Shown piece by piece: positions 41,906 to 54,300 of a stretch of DNA of 64,000 nt; the stretch's first letter is position 1, and each line of letters begins with the position of its first letter. Below the pieces are notes generated by a model, which made no database searches, was not told where the DNA came from, and saw nothing but the letters and a program-made list of their open reading frames with translations. The stretch comes from Oscillatoriales cyanobacterium CG2_30_40_61 (GTDB lineage Bacteria; Cyanobacteriota; Cyanobacteriia; Cyanobacteriales; Microcoleaceae), in NCBI GenBank assembly GCA_001873365.1, contig MNYZ01000080.1, positions 1 to 64,000 of the forward strand, read 5' to 3'. The translations under genes were made by a program, and so were the position numbers.

Positions 41906-44900
41906 ATGTCTGAAAATCTACCCATTTCCCTAAATACAGCCACCCAAGAACAATTGATTCAGGAAGTTATCAGCCTACGGAAACAAGTCATACAACTTGA
42001 GCAAACCAAGAGTACAGAACCCTATCAAGTGGCACAACAAAAAGCCTTGTTTGCTGTGATTAGTAAAATTAGGGAATCCTTAGATTTAGATAGTATTTTT
42101 AAGTCTACAGCCACAGAAGTTCGTCAACTTTTAAATGCCGATCGTGTCGGGATGTATAAGTTTGACTCCGATTCTAAATATGAATGGGGAGAATTTGTTT
42201 CTGAGGATGTTTTGCCCGATTTTCGTCCGGCGTTATCCGCCAAAATTAAAGATCATTGTTTTGGGGAACATTATATTAACTATTATCTTCATGGCAAAAT
42301 TTGGAAATCCGATGATATTTATGACTCAAAATTACCCCGTTGTTATGTGCAGGTATTATCCCAATTTCAGATTAGGGCTAATCTAGTTGCACCCTTGCTT
42401 AAAGGGAAAAAATTATGGGGATTATTATGTATTCATCAATGTTCTGGCCCTCGGGAATGGCAAGAGTCAGAAATAGAATTTGTCCGCCAAATTGCCACCC
42501 ATTTAGGAATAGCTTTACAACACGCTGAATTTGTGAAACAGCTACAAATGCAGTCGGAATATTTAACCCAAGCAGTTAATCAAGCCGTTGAACGAGAAAT
42601 AGCCGTGGCTGCAATTATTAATAAAATTCGTCAATCCTTACAACTGAATACAATTTTTACCACAACAACCCAAGAAGTTTGTCAACTTTTAAAAGCAGAT
42701 CGAGTAGTGATTTATCGATTTAATTCTGATTGGAATGGAGAATTTTTAGTGGAATCTAAAACAGCAGAATGGAAATCTTTAATTGAAGAACAAAAGCATG
42801 ATCCAGAATTTAAACGCAATGTGAGTGAATGTAGTGTCAAATACTTAGCTAATCTTTCCAGCAGCGATAGTTATTTACAGGAAACTAAAGGTGGAAACTT
42901 CACCCGAGGGGAAGTATTTAGGGTTTGTAATGATATTTATAAAGCCAATTTTTCCCCTTGCTATATTGAAATCTTAGAAAAGTATCAAGCTAAAGCCTAT
43001 GCAATTATTGCGATTTATCAAGGGAAAAATTTATGGGGTTTATTGGCGGCTTATCAAAATCGAAGCCCTCGAGATTGGCAAAAATCGGAAATTAATTTTT
43101 TAATTCAAATTGGTGGACAATTAGGTGTAGCAATTCAACAAGCGGAATTACTCGCCCTAGCGGAACAGCAAAAACGGGATTTAGAAACCATATTAGCAGC
43201 CGAACTCCATCGTCAATCGGAAAGTTTAATTCAAGAAGCAGAACGAGAAATAGCCCTAGCTCAAGTGATTGATAAAATTCGCCGGACTTTAGATATTAAT
43301 ACTATTTTTGAAACGGCGACGGCGGAAGTTCGTCAACTCTTAAATGCGGATCGAGTGGCGGTGTTTAAATTTAAACCTTATTCCAATTGGAATCAAGGAA
43401 AATTTGTCTCAGAAAATGTTTTATCTTCCTTTTGTTCTGTCTTAGAAACTCATATAGAAGATCACTGTTTTGGAGAAAAATTTGCCCAGAATTATCCCCT
43501 GGGTCATGTTCAGGTTTTACCCAATATTCATCAAGCAGGATTAACAGATTGTTATGTCCAGATTTTAGCTCAATTTGAAATTCAAGCTAATTTAGTTGTA
43601 GCCTTACTCAAAGGTGATGAATTATGGGGATTATTATGTATTCATCAATGTTCAGAACCCCGTCAATGGCAAAAAAAAGAAATTGAATTTGTGCAGAAAA
43701 TTGCTATACAATTAGGGGTGGCATTACAACAGGCAGAACTCTTAACCCAAGCTCAAAAACGTTCAGAGGAACAGGCAAAAGTTGCCGAACAGGAACGAGC
43801 TTTAGCCCGGGTTATTGACCGGATTCGGCAAACCTTAGATATTCATACTATCTTTAGTTCTACCACCCAAGAAGTTCGCCAAATTCTGCAATGCGATCGG
43901 GTAGTTGTCTATCATTTTATCTCAGACTGTCTAGGAGAATTTATCTTTGAATCTAAGCTTTCTGGGGGGATTCCTTTAGCAGAAGCTGAACATCAAAACC
44001 TCTGGTTAGATACCCATTTAAAATATCCCAAAATTAATCAATATCAAAACCATGAACCTTTAATTATTGATGATATTTTAAATGCTTCTTTATCCGAGTC
44101 TACCCTCAGAATTTTAGAGGGATTTCAGATCCGTGCCTATATCTTAGTTCCGGTTTTTGTTGGGGAAATTCTCTGGGGATTATTAGGAGCTTATCAACAT
44201 AGTAATTCCCGTCATTGGGAATTGCGAGAAGTCAGTCTTTTAACCCAAGTTGCTAATCAGTTGGGGGTGGCAATTCAACAGGCTAAACTTTTAGCTCAAC
44301 TTCAGGAAGCCAAGGAAACCGCCGATGCTGCTAACCAGGCTAAAAGTGAATTTTTAGCGAATATGAGTCATGAATTAAGAACCCCTTTGAATGCGATTTT
44401 AGGCTTTACCCAAATTTTAGCTAAAAATCATCAATTGAGTTCTGTACAACAGGAATATCTGGGAATTATTGAACGCAGTGGAGAGCATTTACTCGATTTA
44501 ATTAATGATGTTTTAGAAATGTCAAAAATTGAAGCGGGACGACTCACATTAAATGAAACTACGTTTGATTTCTATCATTTATTAAATAGTTTGGAAGAAA
44601 TGTTAGAATTAAAAGCAGAAACCAAAAAATTAAATTTAATTTTTGAACGAGATCAAACCGTATCTCAATATTTAAAACTAGATGAAAGTAAACTCCGGCA
44701 AGTCTTAATTAACTTACTAGGAAATGCGATTAAATTTACCGAATCTGGTTCTGTAATTCTGCGGGTCAAGCAAGAAATCCAGATATTATCTACAGAAAAA
44801 CCTGTGATCATTACTGTTGAAGTTGAAGATACTGGCCCGGGTATTGCCGCCGCAGAAATTGATTTATTATTTGAAGCCTTTGGGCAAACGGAAACGGGCA

Positions 44901-45745
44901 GAAAATCCAAGGAAGGGACGGGTTTAGGTTTACCCATCAGCCAACAATTTGTACAAATGATGGGAGGAGATATTACCGTTAATAGTATTTTAGGACAAGG
45001 AACAATCGTGAGATTTTTTGTTCAAGCAGGTTTAGCAGAAAGTGGAGATATTCAACCCCAACCGTCTAAAAAATCCGTAATTCGTTTAACCCCAGGACAA
45101 CCCAACTATCGAATTTTAGTGGTGGAAGATGCGATCGAAAATCGTCAAGTGTTGGTGCAATTATTATCAATGACGGGGTTTGATGTTCAAGAGGCAATTA
45201 ATGGTGAAGAAGCGATTGAATTGTGGTTAAGTTGGCAACCCGATTTAATTTGGATGGATATGCGAATGCCGGTGATGGATGGGATGGAAGCAACTCGGAG
45301 TATTCGAGGCTATTCCCAGAAAGAAAATTCCCCGATTATTATTGCCTTAACTGCTAATGCCTTTGAAGAAGAACGCGCTCAAGTTTTGCAAGCTGGATGT
45401 GATGATTTTGTGAGTAAACCCTTCCAAGAGTATATTATTTTTGAAAAAATGGCAACTTATTTAGGATTAGAATATGAATATGCGGATGATTCAGGAAGTT
45501 TAACGGCTAATCTACAGGGAATCTCCGACCCTTCTAGCCTAAGCTTAGATTCCTTAGTATTAATGCCTCCAACTTGGATTCAAGAATTTCATGAAGCGGT
45601 ACTTTGTACCAAAGAAAAACGGATTTTTGAGTTAATTGAGCAAATCCCTGAACCCTATTCAGCCTTAGCGTTTGCCCTGAAAAAATTAGCCAATGAATTT
45701 CAATTTGATCAAATTTTAGCCGTCACAGAAACCCTAATCCCGTAG
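41906..45745 (+). CDS. Four-GAF hybrid histidine kinase with DXCF-type cyanobacteriochrome GAF domains
   Basis: Sensor protein of 1279 residues. Four GAF domains span about 48-210, 235-415, 450-612 and 632-795, each joined by a coiled coil. A HisKA domain follows (His822 in [12 protein letters not shown]), an ATPase domain with [20 protein letters not shown] and GTGLGLPIS, and a receiver with [11 protein letters not shown] and Asp in [14 protein letters not shown]1 and GAF3 have DHCF (Cys118, Cys521) and a second Cys (146, 549) exactly 28 residues later, as in DXCF cyanobacteriochromes; the residue after it is Tyr instead of the usual His. GAF2 keeps only the second Cys (352); GAF4 has neither. 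The stop (TAG 45743-45745) lies in a dispersed repeat. Bilin binding is predicted, not shown. Confidence 0.9.
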   Translation: MSENLPISLNTATQEQLIQEVISLRKQVIQLEQTKSTEPYQVAQQKALFAVISKIRESLDLDSIFKSTATEVRQLLNADRVGMYKFDSDSKYEWGEFVSEDVLPDFRPALSAKIKDHCFGEHYINYYLHGKIWKSDDIYDSKLPRCYVQVLSQFQIRANLVAPLLKGKKLWGLLCIHQCSGPREWQESEIEFVRQIATHLGIALQHAEFVKQLQMQSEYLTQAVNQAVEREIAVAAIINKIRQSLQLNTIFTTTTQEVCQLLKADRVVIYRFNSDWNGEFLVESKTAEWKSLIEEQKHDPEFKRNVSECSVKYLANLSSSDSYLQETKGGNFTRGEVFRVCNDIYKANFSPCYIEILEKYQAKAYAIIAIYQGKNLWGLLAAYQNRSPRDWQKSEINFLIQIGGQLGVAIQQAELLALAEQQKRDLETILAAELHRQSESLIQEAEREIALAQVIDKIRRTLDINTIFETATAEVRQLLNADRVAVFKFKPYSNWNQGKFVSENVLSSFCSVLETHIEDHCFGEKFAQNYPLGHVQVLPNIHQAGLTDCYVQILAQFEIQANLVVALLKGDELWGLLCIHQCSEPRQWQKKEIEFVQKIAIQLGVALQQAELLTQAQKRSEEQAKVAEQERALARVIDRIRQTLDIHTIFSSTTQEVRQILQCDRVVVYHFISDCLGEFIFESKLSGGIPLAEAEHQNLWLDTHLKYPKINQYQNHEPLIIDDILNASLSESTLRILEGFQIRAYILVPVFVGEILWGLLGAYQHSNSRHWELREVSLLTQVANQLGVAIQQAKLLAQLQEAKETADAANQAKSEFLANMSHELRTPLNAILGFTQILAKNHQLSSVQQEYLGIIERSGEHLLDLINDVLEMSKIEAGRLTLNETTFDFYHLLNSLEEMLELKAETKKLNLIFERDQTVSQYLKLDESKLRQVLINLLGNAIKFTESGSVILRVKQEIQILSTEKPVIITVEVEDTGPGIAAAEIDLLFEAFGQTETGRKSKEGTGLGLPISQQFVQMMGGDITVNSILGQGTIVRFFVQAGLAESGDIQPQPSKKSVIRLTPGQPNYRILVVEDAIENRQVLVQLLSMTGFDVQEAINGEEAIELWLSWQPDLIWMDMRMPVMDGMEATRSIRGYSQKENSPIIIALTANAFEEERAQVLQAGCDDFVSKPFQEYIIFEKMATYLGLEYEYADDSGSLTANLQGISDPSSLSLDSLVLMPPTWIQEFHEAVLCTKEKRIFELIEQIPEPYSALAFALKKLANEFQFDQILAVTETLIP

Positions 45746-45809
45746 TAAGCCCTTTAGGGCTTCTTCCCCATCTCTAAATATAATCAGAGAGTCCTAAAGG
45801 ACTTACTAC
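45742..45809. repeat. Palindromic repeat pair (family B) at the kinase 3' end
   Basis: GTAGTAAGCCCTTTAGGG starts at 45742 and contains the kinase stop codon. An inverted, diverged copy (AGTCCTAAAGGACTTACTAC) ends at 45809, 2 bp from the convergent SpoIID-like gene's end. The pair folds into a long hairpin and could terminate both genes. Confidence 0.9.
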
Positions 45810-45811
45810 GG

Positions 45812-46963
45812 TTAGCGAACATCAATTTTTGCTAGGGCCGTATTCCGGTAATAGTGGGCTAGAATCTGTTGATAACCGTATCCACCCCGCGCTAAGTTAT
45901 AAGCTCCCCATTGACTCAAGCCCACCCCATGACCGAAACCGCGACCGGTGACTTGAAAACTGGTGGTTCCACTTTTGCGATTGACTTGAAATCGGGTACT
46001 GCGAAGTCCTAAGACCGAGGCGATATCATCCCCACTCATCACCCGCGCCCCTTTGTCCCCAACTACTTTCATCGCTAAAATACTACCATAGGCTGAAGTT
46101 CGTTGCGGAGTCATCGCTGTAATCGTGCCGACACCGGAAATCCGTTTGCTTAAATCCGTTTGTGAGAAGGTTTTTGTCCATTCAAATACCGGAGTTCCTT
46201 GGTCAAAGTCAGGGACTCCCCGTAAGTAGGGTAGGGGTTCATTCCAAACATCCTCAACATTTTCGGTATGTCCACCAGAAGCCGAATGAAACGCTGCCAA
46301 AATAGCTTGACCGTTATAGGTTAAAACCTGTCCCCGGGTGGCATTCACCGCCGACTGGGTTCCTGTAGATTCGGTGATTAACCCCTTATAGACTTGCCAA
46401 TTTTGATCATCTCCGACGTCAAACACCCCATTGCTGCGTTGACGTTTGTAGAGGGCGTAGGTTCTCGCCGCCACCGCCTGAGCTTTCAGGGCTTCCTGGG
46501 GCCATCCGCCGTCCATTTCTGCCCCTAAAACACTATAGAGATATTGCTCTAAATCGACATAATTAACCGCAGTCAAACCGCCATTCCGAGGCACTAATAA
46601 GACCCGTCCTCGATACCAAGCATTAGCTATCCAAACATTACCGCCATTGCTGGGGTCAATCCAAAGTTGAGAGCCTCGCCAGTTACCCAGGGCGACCTGT
46701 CCCGATTTTGCCTGGGCGATACCGCCCCCCATCGCCACCAACTCCCCTAGGGCTTTGCCATTGCCATCTCGAACAATAGCCTTAGTGGTGCTACCGACTT
46801 TAACTTGATTTGCACTGTCTCCGATGGCGACCCGTAATAATAGTTGGGCTTGGGCTGGAGCAACCATACAGACCCAAATTAGCAACGTTGTCCACCCATA
46901 GCGTTTGAAACGTTGTACGGAGTTAGCAAAAATATTCTGGGGTTGGGTTAAGGAACAAACCAT
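45812..46963 (-). CDS. SpoIID/LytB domain protein, secreted
   Basis: Exported protein of 383 residues with the SpoIID domain found in spore-cortex and septal amidase-related factors; in cyanobacteria it probably acts on peptidoglycan at division or in cell-wall turnover. A signal peptide follows RFKRYGWTTLLIWVCMVAPAQA. The SpoIID core reads LEQYLYSVLGAEM, GWPQEALKAQAVAARTYALY, ILAAFHSASGGHTENVEDVW and GRGFGHGVGLSQWGA. ATG 46963 is chosen: the longer frame to 47089 only adds 42 residues (SPFPIPHSP type) translated from the heptamer repeat, with no signal features. Confidence 0.9.
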   Translation of the reverse strand: MVCSLTQPQNIFANSVQRFKRYGWTTLLIWVCMVAPAQAQLLLRVAIGDSANQVKVGSTTKAIVRDGNGKALGELVAMGGGIAQAKSGQVALGNWRGSQLWIDPSNGGNVWIANAWYRGRVLLVPRNGGLTAVNYVDLEQYLYSVLGAEMDGGWPQEALKAQAVAARTYALYKRQRSNGVFDVGDDQNWQVYKGLITESTGTQSAVNATRGQVLTYNGQAILAAFHSASGGHTENVEDVWNEPLPYLRGVPDFDQGTPVFEWTKTFSQTDLSKRISGVGTITAMTPQRTSAYGSILAMKVVGDKGARVMSGDDIASVLGLRSTRFQVNRKSGTTSFQVTGRGFGHGVGLSQWGAYNLARGGYGYQQILAHYYRNTALAKIDVR

Positions 46964-47010
46964 AATCTCGATCAGATCCAGCAGGATTAATTTATCATAT
47001 ATGGCGCGGT

Positions 47011-47081
47011 AGGGGATGGGGAATGGGGAATGGGGAATAGGTAATGGGGAATGGGGAATGGGGAATGGGGAATGGGGAATA
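47011..47081. repeat. Heptamer tandem repeat (GGGGAAT)
   Basis: About nine GGGGAAT-type heptamers with a few variants, upstream of the SpoIID-like gene. In one minus-strand frame they create a false Pro/Ser-rich N-terminal extension. Confidence 0.9.
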
Positions 47082-47169
47082 GACAACACCGCAGAAAAGG
47101 AGTTAATCCTCTGGGTTTGAGCATCAAGTTATGTCCTAATTGCCAGGGGCGACTGCTATACTTTCGGCT

Positions 47170-50100
47170 TTAGAAAACAGAGGTGGTAAAGCTACTAAAG
47201 GTAAGCAAGTTGGGGTCAAGGTGATTCAGAGTTGCTAGAATTTGACCATTAATCAGAAGTTGAGTTGAACCATTGACCGCCGTTAGGGTCAGTTGTTCAA
47301 AAATCATACCCCCATCTAGGACAATCATATCCTCGCCAATGGTAAAGTCGGTGATAATATCGGGGCCAAATCCTGCCACCAGAACAAAACGGTCATTGCC
47401 TTCGCCTCCGGTTAGGGTATCTGCACCTTCAGCCCCCACTAGGATATCGTTGCCTTGACCTCCGTTAAGGATATCGTCGCCTTCTCCACCATCGAGGGTA
47501 TCGTCACCTTGATCACCCCAAACCAAATCATTGTCTTCGTTGCCATCCAGAAGGTCGCTGCCTTGTCCCCCATAAATAATATCGGCGCCAGAGTTACCAG
47601 AGATAGTATCGTTCTGTTGGTTACCCAAAAGAAGATCATTTCCTTCGTTTCCTTCTATTAGGTCGGCTCCGAGGTTGCCAAAGATTAAATCACCTCCGTC
47701 ACCTCCTTTAATTGAGTCGTCGCCTTGACCTCCATAGAGTTGATCCTCTCCATCCTCTCCATGAATCAGGTCGTCTCCCCGGTTGCCGTTAATCCAGTCA
47801 TTTCCCGTATTGCCAGTAATGATATCGTTACCCAGGTTGCCATAGAGTTCATCCTCTCCATCCCCTCCGGCGATTTGGTCGTTGTCCTTGCCTCCGAGGA
47901 CAGTATCGTTACCATTACCCCCATCAATCAAGTCATCCCCTTGATTACCGTTGATATAGTCGTCCCCTTCTGCGGTTTTGATATTATCGTTACCCGCTAA
48001 ACCAAAGATGATGTCAGCTTCTACCGTACCTAAGATATCATCCTCTCCATTACTGGCAACCTTTGATTCCGAGATCGTATTAGCTTCTAAGCTCTTAAAT
48101 TCAATCTTCTTAATGAAATCAGTTGGGTCATAAATATCACGATCAATATTATTTAAAATCCCAAAAGATGTCAACCTAGGAGTCTGTTTTTCTCTAGGTA
48201 TAGACGTGGGTTCAACTGTTGGTTCCGGTGTTGGTTCAACTGTTGGTTCCGGTGTCGGTTCAACACTGGGTTCAGGAGTTGGTTCAACACTGGGTTCAGG
48301 AGTTGGTTCAACTGTTGGTTCCGGTGTTGGTTCAGGAGTTGGTTCCGGTGTTGGTTCAACGCTAGGTTCAGGAGTTGGTTCAACTGTTGGTTTAGGTGTT
48401 GGTTCAACTGTTGGTTCAGGAGTTGGTTCAACGCTAGGTTCCGGTGTCGGTTCAGGTGTTGGTTCAGGAGTTGGTTCCGGTGTTGGTTCAACTGTTGGTT
48501 CAGGAGTTGGTTCAACTGTTGGTTCAGGTGTCGGTTCAACTGTTGGTTCAGGAGTTGGTTCCGGTGTCGGTTCAGGAGTTGGTTCAACTGTTGGTTCAGG
48601 AGTTGGTTCAACACTAGGTTCAGGAGTTGGTTCAGGAGTTGGTTTAGGAGTTGGTTCAACTGTTGGTTCTGGTGTCGGTTCAACGCTAGGTTCAGGTGTT
48701 GGTTCAGGAGTTGGTTCCGGTGTTGGTTCAACTGTTGGTTCAGGAGTTGGTTCAACTGTTGGTTCAGGAGTTGGTTCAACGCTAGGTTCCGGTGTTGGTT
48801 CAACGCTAGGTTCAGGAGTTGGTTCAACACTAGGTTCCGGTGTTGGTTCAACTGTTGGTTTAGGAGTTGGTTCAACTGTTGGTTCAGGTGTTGGTTCCGG
48901 TGTCGGTTCAACGCTAGGTTCCGGTGTCGGTTCAACTGTTGGTTCAGGAGTTGGTTCAACTGTTGGTTCAGGAGTTGGTTCAACGCTAGGTTCAGGAGTT
49001 GGTTCAACGCTAGGTTCAGGAGTTGGTTCAACGCTAGGTTCAGGAGTTGGTTCAACGCTAGGTTCCGGTGTTGGTTCAACGCTGGGTTCAGGAGTTGGTT
49101 CAACGCTAGGTTCAGGAGTTGGTTCAACGCTAGGTTCAGGAGTTGGTTCAACGCTAGGTTCCGGTGTCGGTTCAACTGTTGGTTCAGGAGTTGGTTCAAC
49201 TGTTGGTTCAGGAGTTGGTTCAACTGTTGGTTCCGGTGTCGGTTCAACGCTAGGTTCAGGAGTTGGTTCAACTGTTGGTTCAGGAGTTGGTTCAACGCTA
49301 GGTTCCGGTGTTGGTTCAACACTAGGTTCAGGAGTTGGTTCAGGAGTTGGTTTAGGAGTTGGTTCAACTGTTGGTTCTGGTGTCGGTTCAACGCTGGGTT
49401 CAGGAGTTGGTTCAACTGTTGGTTCAGGAGTTGGTTCAACTGTTGGTTTAGGAGTTGGTTCAACTGTTGGTTCAGGAGTTGGTTCAACGCTAGGTTCCGG
49501 TGTCGGTTCAACTGTTGGTTCAGGAGTTGGTTCAACGCTAGGTTCCGGTGTCGGTTCAGGTGTTGGTTCAACTGTTGGTTCAGGAGTTGGTTCAACTGTT
49601 GGTTCAGGTGTCGGTTCAACTGTTGGTTCAGGTGTCGGTTCAACTGTTGGTTCCGGTGTCGGTTCAGGAGTTGGTTCAACACTGGGTTCAGGAGTTGGTT
49701 CAACACTGGGTTCAGGAGTTGGTTCAACGCTGGGTTCAGGAGTTGGTTCAACACTGGGTTCAGGAGTTGGTTCAACGCTGGGTTCAGGAGTTGGTGCGGA
49801 GGTGACGCTAAATTGGGCAATGATGGGAGTGACAGACTCTAACCCGTCGTTGTCTTTAGCTACTACAGTAAAAGCATTTAGAGTGCCATTAACATTAGCA
49901 TCCGGTGTCCAATAGGCGTTTGTAATACCATCAATATTGTCGTTACTCCCTGCAACCCAAGCTGTGGCGGTGGCTGCATCACTACCAATTTTTAATGTCC
50001 CACTACTTACTGCTTTTACTACAAAAGCAACTACTGTACCATCGCTATCCGCTTCGTCTCCCTGAGCAGTAAGTTCAGCAAAACCGAGTTCAACTTCCGT

Positions 50101-51270
50101 ATCTTCATCGGTGATACCTACCGGAGCCGAAAAACTGCTCAGGGTTGGCCGAGTCAGGGTATTGCTATAAATCTTGCTGATGGGTTGATTCGCACTATTG
50201 TAGCCCGTGAGCAGAATATCCATATCCCCGTCGGAGTCAAAGTCGGCCGTGGCTACGTTACTGAGCCCAACAGCCGCTAGGGAAATGGTGGTGTTGTGGC
50301 TAAAACCCCCACTGCCATTATTAATATAGATTTGGCTAATGGGTTTATTAGAACTATTCTGACCCGTGACCAGAATATCGGTATAGCCGTCCTGGTCAAA
50401 GTCCGCCGTAGTTACGGAACCATTGTAAACAGGTGTGAGGGAAATATTGGTGTTGTGGCTAAAACTCCCACTACCATTATTATTATAAATCTGGCTGATC
50501 AGTTTACCCAAACTATCATAACCGGTGAGCAAAATATCAATGTCCCCGTCGTTGTCAAAGTCGGCCGTAGCCACCGCACTCCGGTAAACACCGGTCAGGG
50601 AAATGCTGGTATTGAAACTAAACCCCCCACTACGGTCGTTTGTATAGAGTTGACTGATGGGGTTATAGGAACTATCTTCCCCCGTCAATAAAATATCGCT
50701 GTAGCCGTCGTTGTCGAAGTCGGCCGTAGCCACCGCACTATGATAAACACCCGTAAGGGAAATATCGGTGTTCTGGCTAAAACCCCCACTGCCATTATTA
50801 ATATAGATTCTACTAATAGGGTTATTAGAACTATCCTGACCCGTGAGCAGAATATCGGTATGGCCGTCGCTGTTCAAATCGGCCGTAGCTACCGCACTCC
50901 GGTAAACCCCGGTCAGGGATACGTTGGTATCAAGACTAAAACCCCCAGTCCCGTTATTAGTATAGATTTGACTAACGGGTTTATAAGCACTATCGTAGCC
51001 GGTGAGCAGAATATCAATATCGCCGTCGGAGTCAAAGTCGGTCGTCGCTACCGAACCCAGATAAACCCCGGTGAAGGCGGCGTTGGTATTCGGACTAAAA
51101 CCCCAAATACCATTATTAGTATAGATTTGGCTGATGGGACTACCCGAATTATCTTCCCCGGTCAGTAAAATATCGGTGTGGCCGTCGTTGTCAAAGTCGG
51201 CGGTGGCGACCGCACTGTAGTAAACGGCGCTCAAGGAATGGTTGGTGGTTTCGACAAAATTTAATGGCAT
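47170..51270 (-). CDS. Large RTX/VCBS surface or secreted protein with TPEP repeat stalk
   Basis: 1366 residues. Residues 1-380 hold about eight FG-GAP/VCBS units of the type [20 protein letters not shown]. Residues about 385-490 form a cadherin- or Ig-like domain. Residues about 492-1021 consist of near-perfect repeats of TPEPSVEP or TPEPTVEP. From about 1079 to 1293 there are RTX nonapeptides (GGxGxDxhx, e.g. [14 protein letters not shown]) that bind Ca2+, then a C-terminal domain typical of type I secretion substrates ([17 protein letters not shown]). No N-terminal signal peptide is present, as expected for type I export. It follows the glycosyltransferase gene by 71 bp on the same strand, and may be its substrate. 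Likely roles are adhesion, sheath or motility surface. Confidence 0.93.
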   Translation of the reverse strand: MPLNFVETTNHSLSAVYYSAVATADFDNDGHTDILLTGEDNSGSPISQIYTNNGIWGFSPNTNAAFTGVYLGSVATTDFDSDGDIDILLTGYDSAYKPVSQIYTNNGTGGFSLDTNVSLTGVYRSAVATADLNSDGHTDILLTGQDSSNNPISRIYINNGSGGFSQNTDISLTGVYHSAVATADFDNDGYSDILLTGEDSSYNPISQLYTNDRSGGFSFNTSISLTGVYRSAVATADFDNDGDIDILLTGYDSLGKLISQIYNNNGSGSFSHNTNISLTPVYNGSVTTADFDQDGYTDILVTGQNSSNKPISQIYINNGSGGFSHNTTISLAAVGLSNVATADFDSDGDMDILLTGYNSANQPISKIYSNTLTRPTLSSFSAPVGITDEDTEVELGFAELTAQGDEADSDGTVVAFVVKAVSSGTLKIGSDAATATAWVAGSNDNIDGITNAYWTPDANVNGTLNAFTVVAKDNDGLESVTPIIAQFSVTSAPTPEPSVEPTPEPSVEPTPEPSVEPTPEPSVEPTPEPSVEPTPEPTPEPTVEPTPEPTVEPTPEPTVEPTPEPTVEPTPEPTPEPSVEPTPEPTVEPTPEPSVEPTPEPTVEPTPKPTVEPTPEPTVEPTPEPSVEPTPEPTVEPTPKPTPEPTPEPSVEPTPEPSVEPTPEPTVEPTPEPSVEPTPEPTVEPTPEPTVEPTPEPTVEPTPEPSVEPTPEPSVEPTPEPSVEPTPEPSVEPTPEPSVEPTPEPSVEPTPEPSVEPTPEPSVEPTPEPTVEPTPEPTVEPTPEPSVEPTPEPTPEPTVEPTPKPTVEPTPEPSVEPTPEPSVEPTPEPSVEPTPEPTVEPTPEPTVEPTPEPTPEPTPEPSVEPTPEPTVEPTPKPTPEPTPEPSVEPTPEPTVEPTPEPTPEPTPEPTVEPTPEPTVEPTPEPTVEPTPEPTPEPTPEPTPEPSVEPTPEPTVEPTPKPTVEPTPEPSVEPTPEPTPEPTPEPTVEPTPEPSVEPTPEPSVEPTPEPTVEPTPEPTVEPTSIPREKQTPRLTSFGILNNIDRDIYDPTDFIKKIEFKSLEANTISESKVASNGEDDILGTVEADIIFGLAGNDNIKTAEGDDYINGNQGDDLIDGGNGNDTVLGGKDNDQIAGGDGEDELYGNLGNDIITGNTGNDWINGNRGDDLIHGEDGEDQLYGGQGDDSIKGGDGGDLIFGNLGADLIEGNEGNDLLLGNQQNDTISGNSGADIIYGGQGSDLLDGNEDNDLVWGDQGDDTLDGGEGDDILNGGQGNDILVGAEGADTLTGGEGNDRFVLVAGFGPDIITDFTIGEDMIVLDGGMIFEQLTLTAVNGSTQLLINGQILATLNHLDPNLLTFSSFTTSVF
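48206..49795. repeat. 1.6-kb array of 12/24-bp coding repeats
   Basis: About 130 units of 12 bp on the pattern GGTTCA-GGAGTT or GGTTCC-GGTGTT, alternating with GGTTCA-ACTGTT or GGTTCA-ACGCTA, arranged mostly in 24-bp blocks. It codes the TPEP stalk on the minus strand. As each 12-bp unit is free of stops in several frames, long open frames appear on both strands; see the rejected items. Confidence 0.97.
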
Positions 51271-51341
51271 GGTTGTTGCGTCCCTGGTAATGAATTTAAA
51301 AGATGGCTGAGGGGGTTGGTTGGTGGAAAGCGAATACCGGG

Positions 51342-54300
51342 TTAACGGTTCGCCATTTGTCTAAATGCTGTTTCTAAATCTCTGACAAACCCAGACCCAT
51401 CAAATAAAGGCACACATCGAGGCTTTAACCGTTGTCGTAGCTGTTGTAACTCCTGGGGATGGGATGCGGAGTCAATTGCTTTTTGTTCGTACTCCTGAAC
51501 ACTTGCACAAATCATTTCTGTAATTCCGGCACTGGCAGAAATGCTGGCCCCCATGCGGGAGGCTTGGGTTAAACCGACTTTTGTTAATACGGGCACTCCC
51601 GCCCACAGGGCTGCTATGGTGGTGGAACCCCCGTTATAAATCCAGGTATCTAAGGCTAAATCACCTAGTTGCAAACGGGCTAAGTATTCGGGATGGGGGA
51701 GTTTGGGGGCGAAAATCAGTCTTTCGGCTGCAACTCCCATTTCTACGGCACGACGACGGAGGTTTTGCATCGTATCTTCGAGGGCTGAAGATAACCACAA
51801 AACACTATCTTGGACTTGCCTTAAAATTGCCATCCAAACCGCAAATAAATCCGGTGTAATTTTATAGGGACGGTTAAAGCAAGCAAAGACAAAACTATTT
51901 TCGGGTAGCCCCACTTGCGCCCGGGTGAATTGTTTACCGGAAATCTCCATCGGGGAACAGATAAATTGATGGGGTAAATAGATGATTTTCTCGCTATAAT
52001 ATGGGGCTAAATCCGGTGGGACAAGCCATTTATCTGTTAGCAAGTAGGGGATAAAATTTGCACCCATGGTTTGAGGATATCCTAGAAAACTTGCCTGTAT
52101 GGGAGCGGGTTGATAGGCAAATATTTCGGGTTTACTATAACCCGTATACCCGGCTAAATCGATTAAAATATCAATGCCATCTTTGTTAATTTGCCCGGCG
52201 GCATTGATGGCGGATAGTTGGGAAATATCTCGAAATTGATCACAGCCTTTTTTAATGGTTTTTGTGACTTCATCTTCAACATTTAATAGGTGATATCCAA
52301 AGATCTCAAATTGTTCTCGGTTGTGGTTTTTAAACACTTGGGAAATTAACCGTCCGACGGCGTGTTCTCGAAAGTCACAGGAGACATAACCGACTCGCAA
52401 TTTATCGGTTTTTTCGGGATAAACAAATGGTGATTTTTTTGGGATAATGGATTTGTTGATCACCTCGGCGTGTTTTTGGGCTACTGCTAGGGAGAGTTTT
52501 GGAGGTATGGGTAGGGCGTTTAATTGAAAGGGCGCGAGGGTAAAATTATGGTTTTCTGTTAGAACAGATTTTGCTGTCAAATCAATTAATTTTTCAACAA
52601 AATTATTATAGTTTTCCCAGTCACAAAGATTGAGTTTAACAAAGCCAATATGAAGATATAAATATTCGGATTTGGGGTTGAGTTTTTGCACTCGCTCATA
52701 GGCAAGTTTGGCGAGATTAAACTTTTCCTGAAATTCCCAAATTTGCCCTAATTGAAAATAGGCATCGCCATAGTCTTTTTGATGTTTGGCTGCGGTTTGA
52801 AATAGCTTAATTGCTTGGTCTAATTTTGCCTGTTGTTTGTACAATAGACCTAAATTATATAGGGCTGGAACAAATTGAGGTTGGATTTCTAAGGCTCGAA
52901 TTAATCCGGTTTCTGCTTGGTTTAATTCTCCTTGAATTAGATAAATTGATGCTAAATTTGTTAGGGTTTGCGGTAGGTTGGGATTGATTTTTAGAACTTT
53001 TTGATAACAAGTTATGGCGGCATCTAACTGATTTTGCTGTTGCAGCAAAGTCCCTAAGTTATTCTGGGCGGGAATATATTGGGAGTCGGCGACTAGGGCT
53101 TTTTTGAAATAGGCGATCGCTAGTTCAATTTCTCCTTGTTTTTTATGCTCTTGACCTTGATTAAAATAAGCAATAGCCTGATTTTTATTAACGGGGTTTT
53201 GAATAGAAAAATTTAGCTGGTTTTGTTTTAATTCTATCGGTTTATTTAATTTAATATAAATCCCGGCGATCGCTTCACTTAATTTTTCCCCTTCTCGCCA
53301 GTTAACGGAGCGAAATAATTTAAAAAATAAAGGTAAATTAGATCTGGTTTTATTAGTTATTTTAAGCGAATAATTACTATCAGTATTGTGGATTTTGTTC
53401 CATTCTCCAATGGTTACAAATTGAGCAATATTTCCAGTTTTAAATCCCAAGGCGAGCGGACATCTAACTTGAGGAAGAATAGCCACATCATAAAGTTCTG
53501 TGGCTTCGTTATCCATATCTAGCCACTCGATAATATCCCCGGTATTTAAGTTAATTATTAGGATGCCACAACGAGCTTGGGCTTGTTTTTGTTCGAGTCT
53601 TTCTGCTATTAATAAACCCGAAAAATGATAGTCTCTAGGTTGAGATAAACCCACAACGGCAAAATCACCGATAAAACTCAACCCTCGGGCATAACCCGGA
53701 CAGAAAGTGATGGGGACAAATTCACCGTTTTCGATATAGCCAAAATCTCCAGTTCCCGAATTGAGTATCCACAATTTATTGTGATACCATCGAGGAGAGT
53801 GTGGCATCGATAAACCACTGGCGATGATTTCATCCGTTTGGATATCAATTACTACTCCCCCATCCTGGCGTCGATGTCGCCAACCCGATGCTACATCAGA
53901 GCGACTAATAGCTGTAACATAGCGGGGAAACCCATTAACAACCGCTAAACCATTCAAATGACAGCGATCTTCCGGGGCGAGTTTGCTGATAAATGACGGT
54001 TTCCAGATGGGTGCAAAACTGTGTTGGGGATCGAGGGTGGCTAAACAGCTATACTCGGTATTCACAAAAATGAGATTACCCAGATCGTCGGCTACTAGAT
54101 CATGAATATCTAAATCTCCGGTAGTATGGGCAACCCGAGGAATATAAAGCCGATCATATTTCTCCTGTAAAAGTTCCCCATTTTCCAAAACATTTTCAAA
54201 CCGCCAAATCTGATAGCGGGTAGCCAGATAAAAACGTTCTGTTGTAGCATAGAGTCCCATGGGCCGCTCCAATTCCCAGACCGGGGTGCAGATCTCGCCG

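Noticed and set aside
46964-47089. N-terminal extension of the SpoIID-like protein
   Set aside because: The 42 residues are translated GGGGAAT heptamers; the signal peptide starts after the Met at 46963.
48206-49795. Possible CRISPR array
   Set aside because: The units are 12/24 bp without spacers, lie inside a coding frame and no cas gene is near.
48171-49820. 549-codon minus-strand frame, Leu/Asn/Gln-rich
   Set aside because: Also produced by the 12-bp repeat in a shifted frame of the RTX gene; no recognisable features.
48206-49915. 569-codon plus-strand frame, Gly/Ser/Val-rich, opposite to the TPEP stalk
   Set aside because: It is a by-product of the stop-free 12-bp repeat on the coding strand. 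It has no start context or domain and mirrors the repeat exactly.
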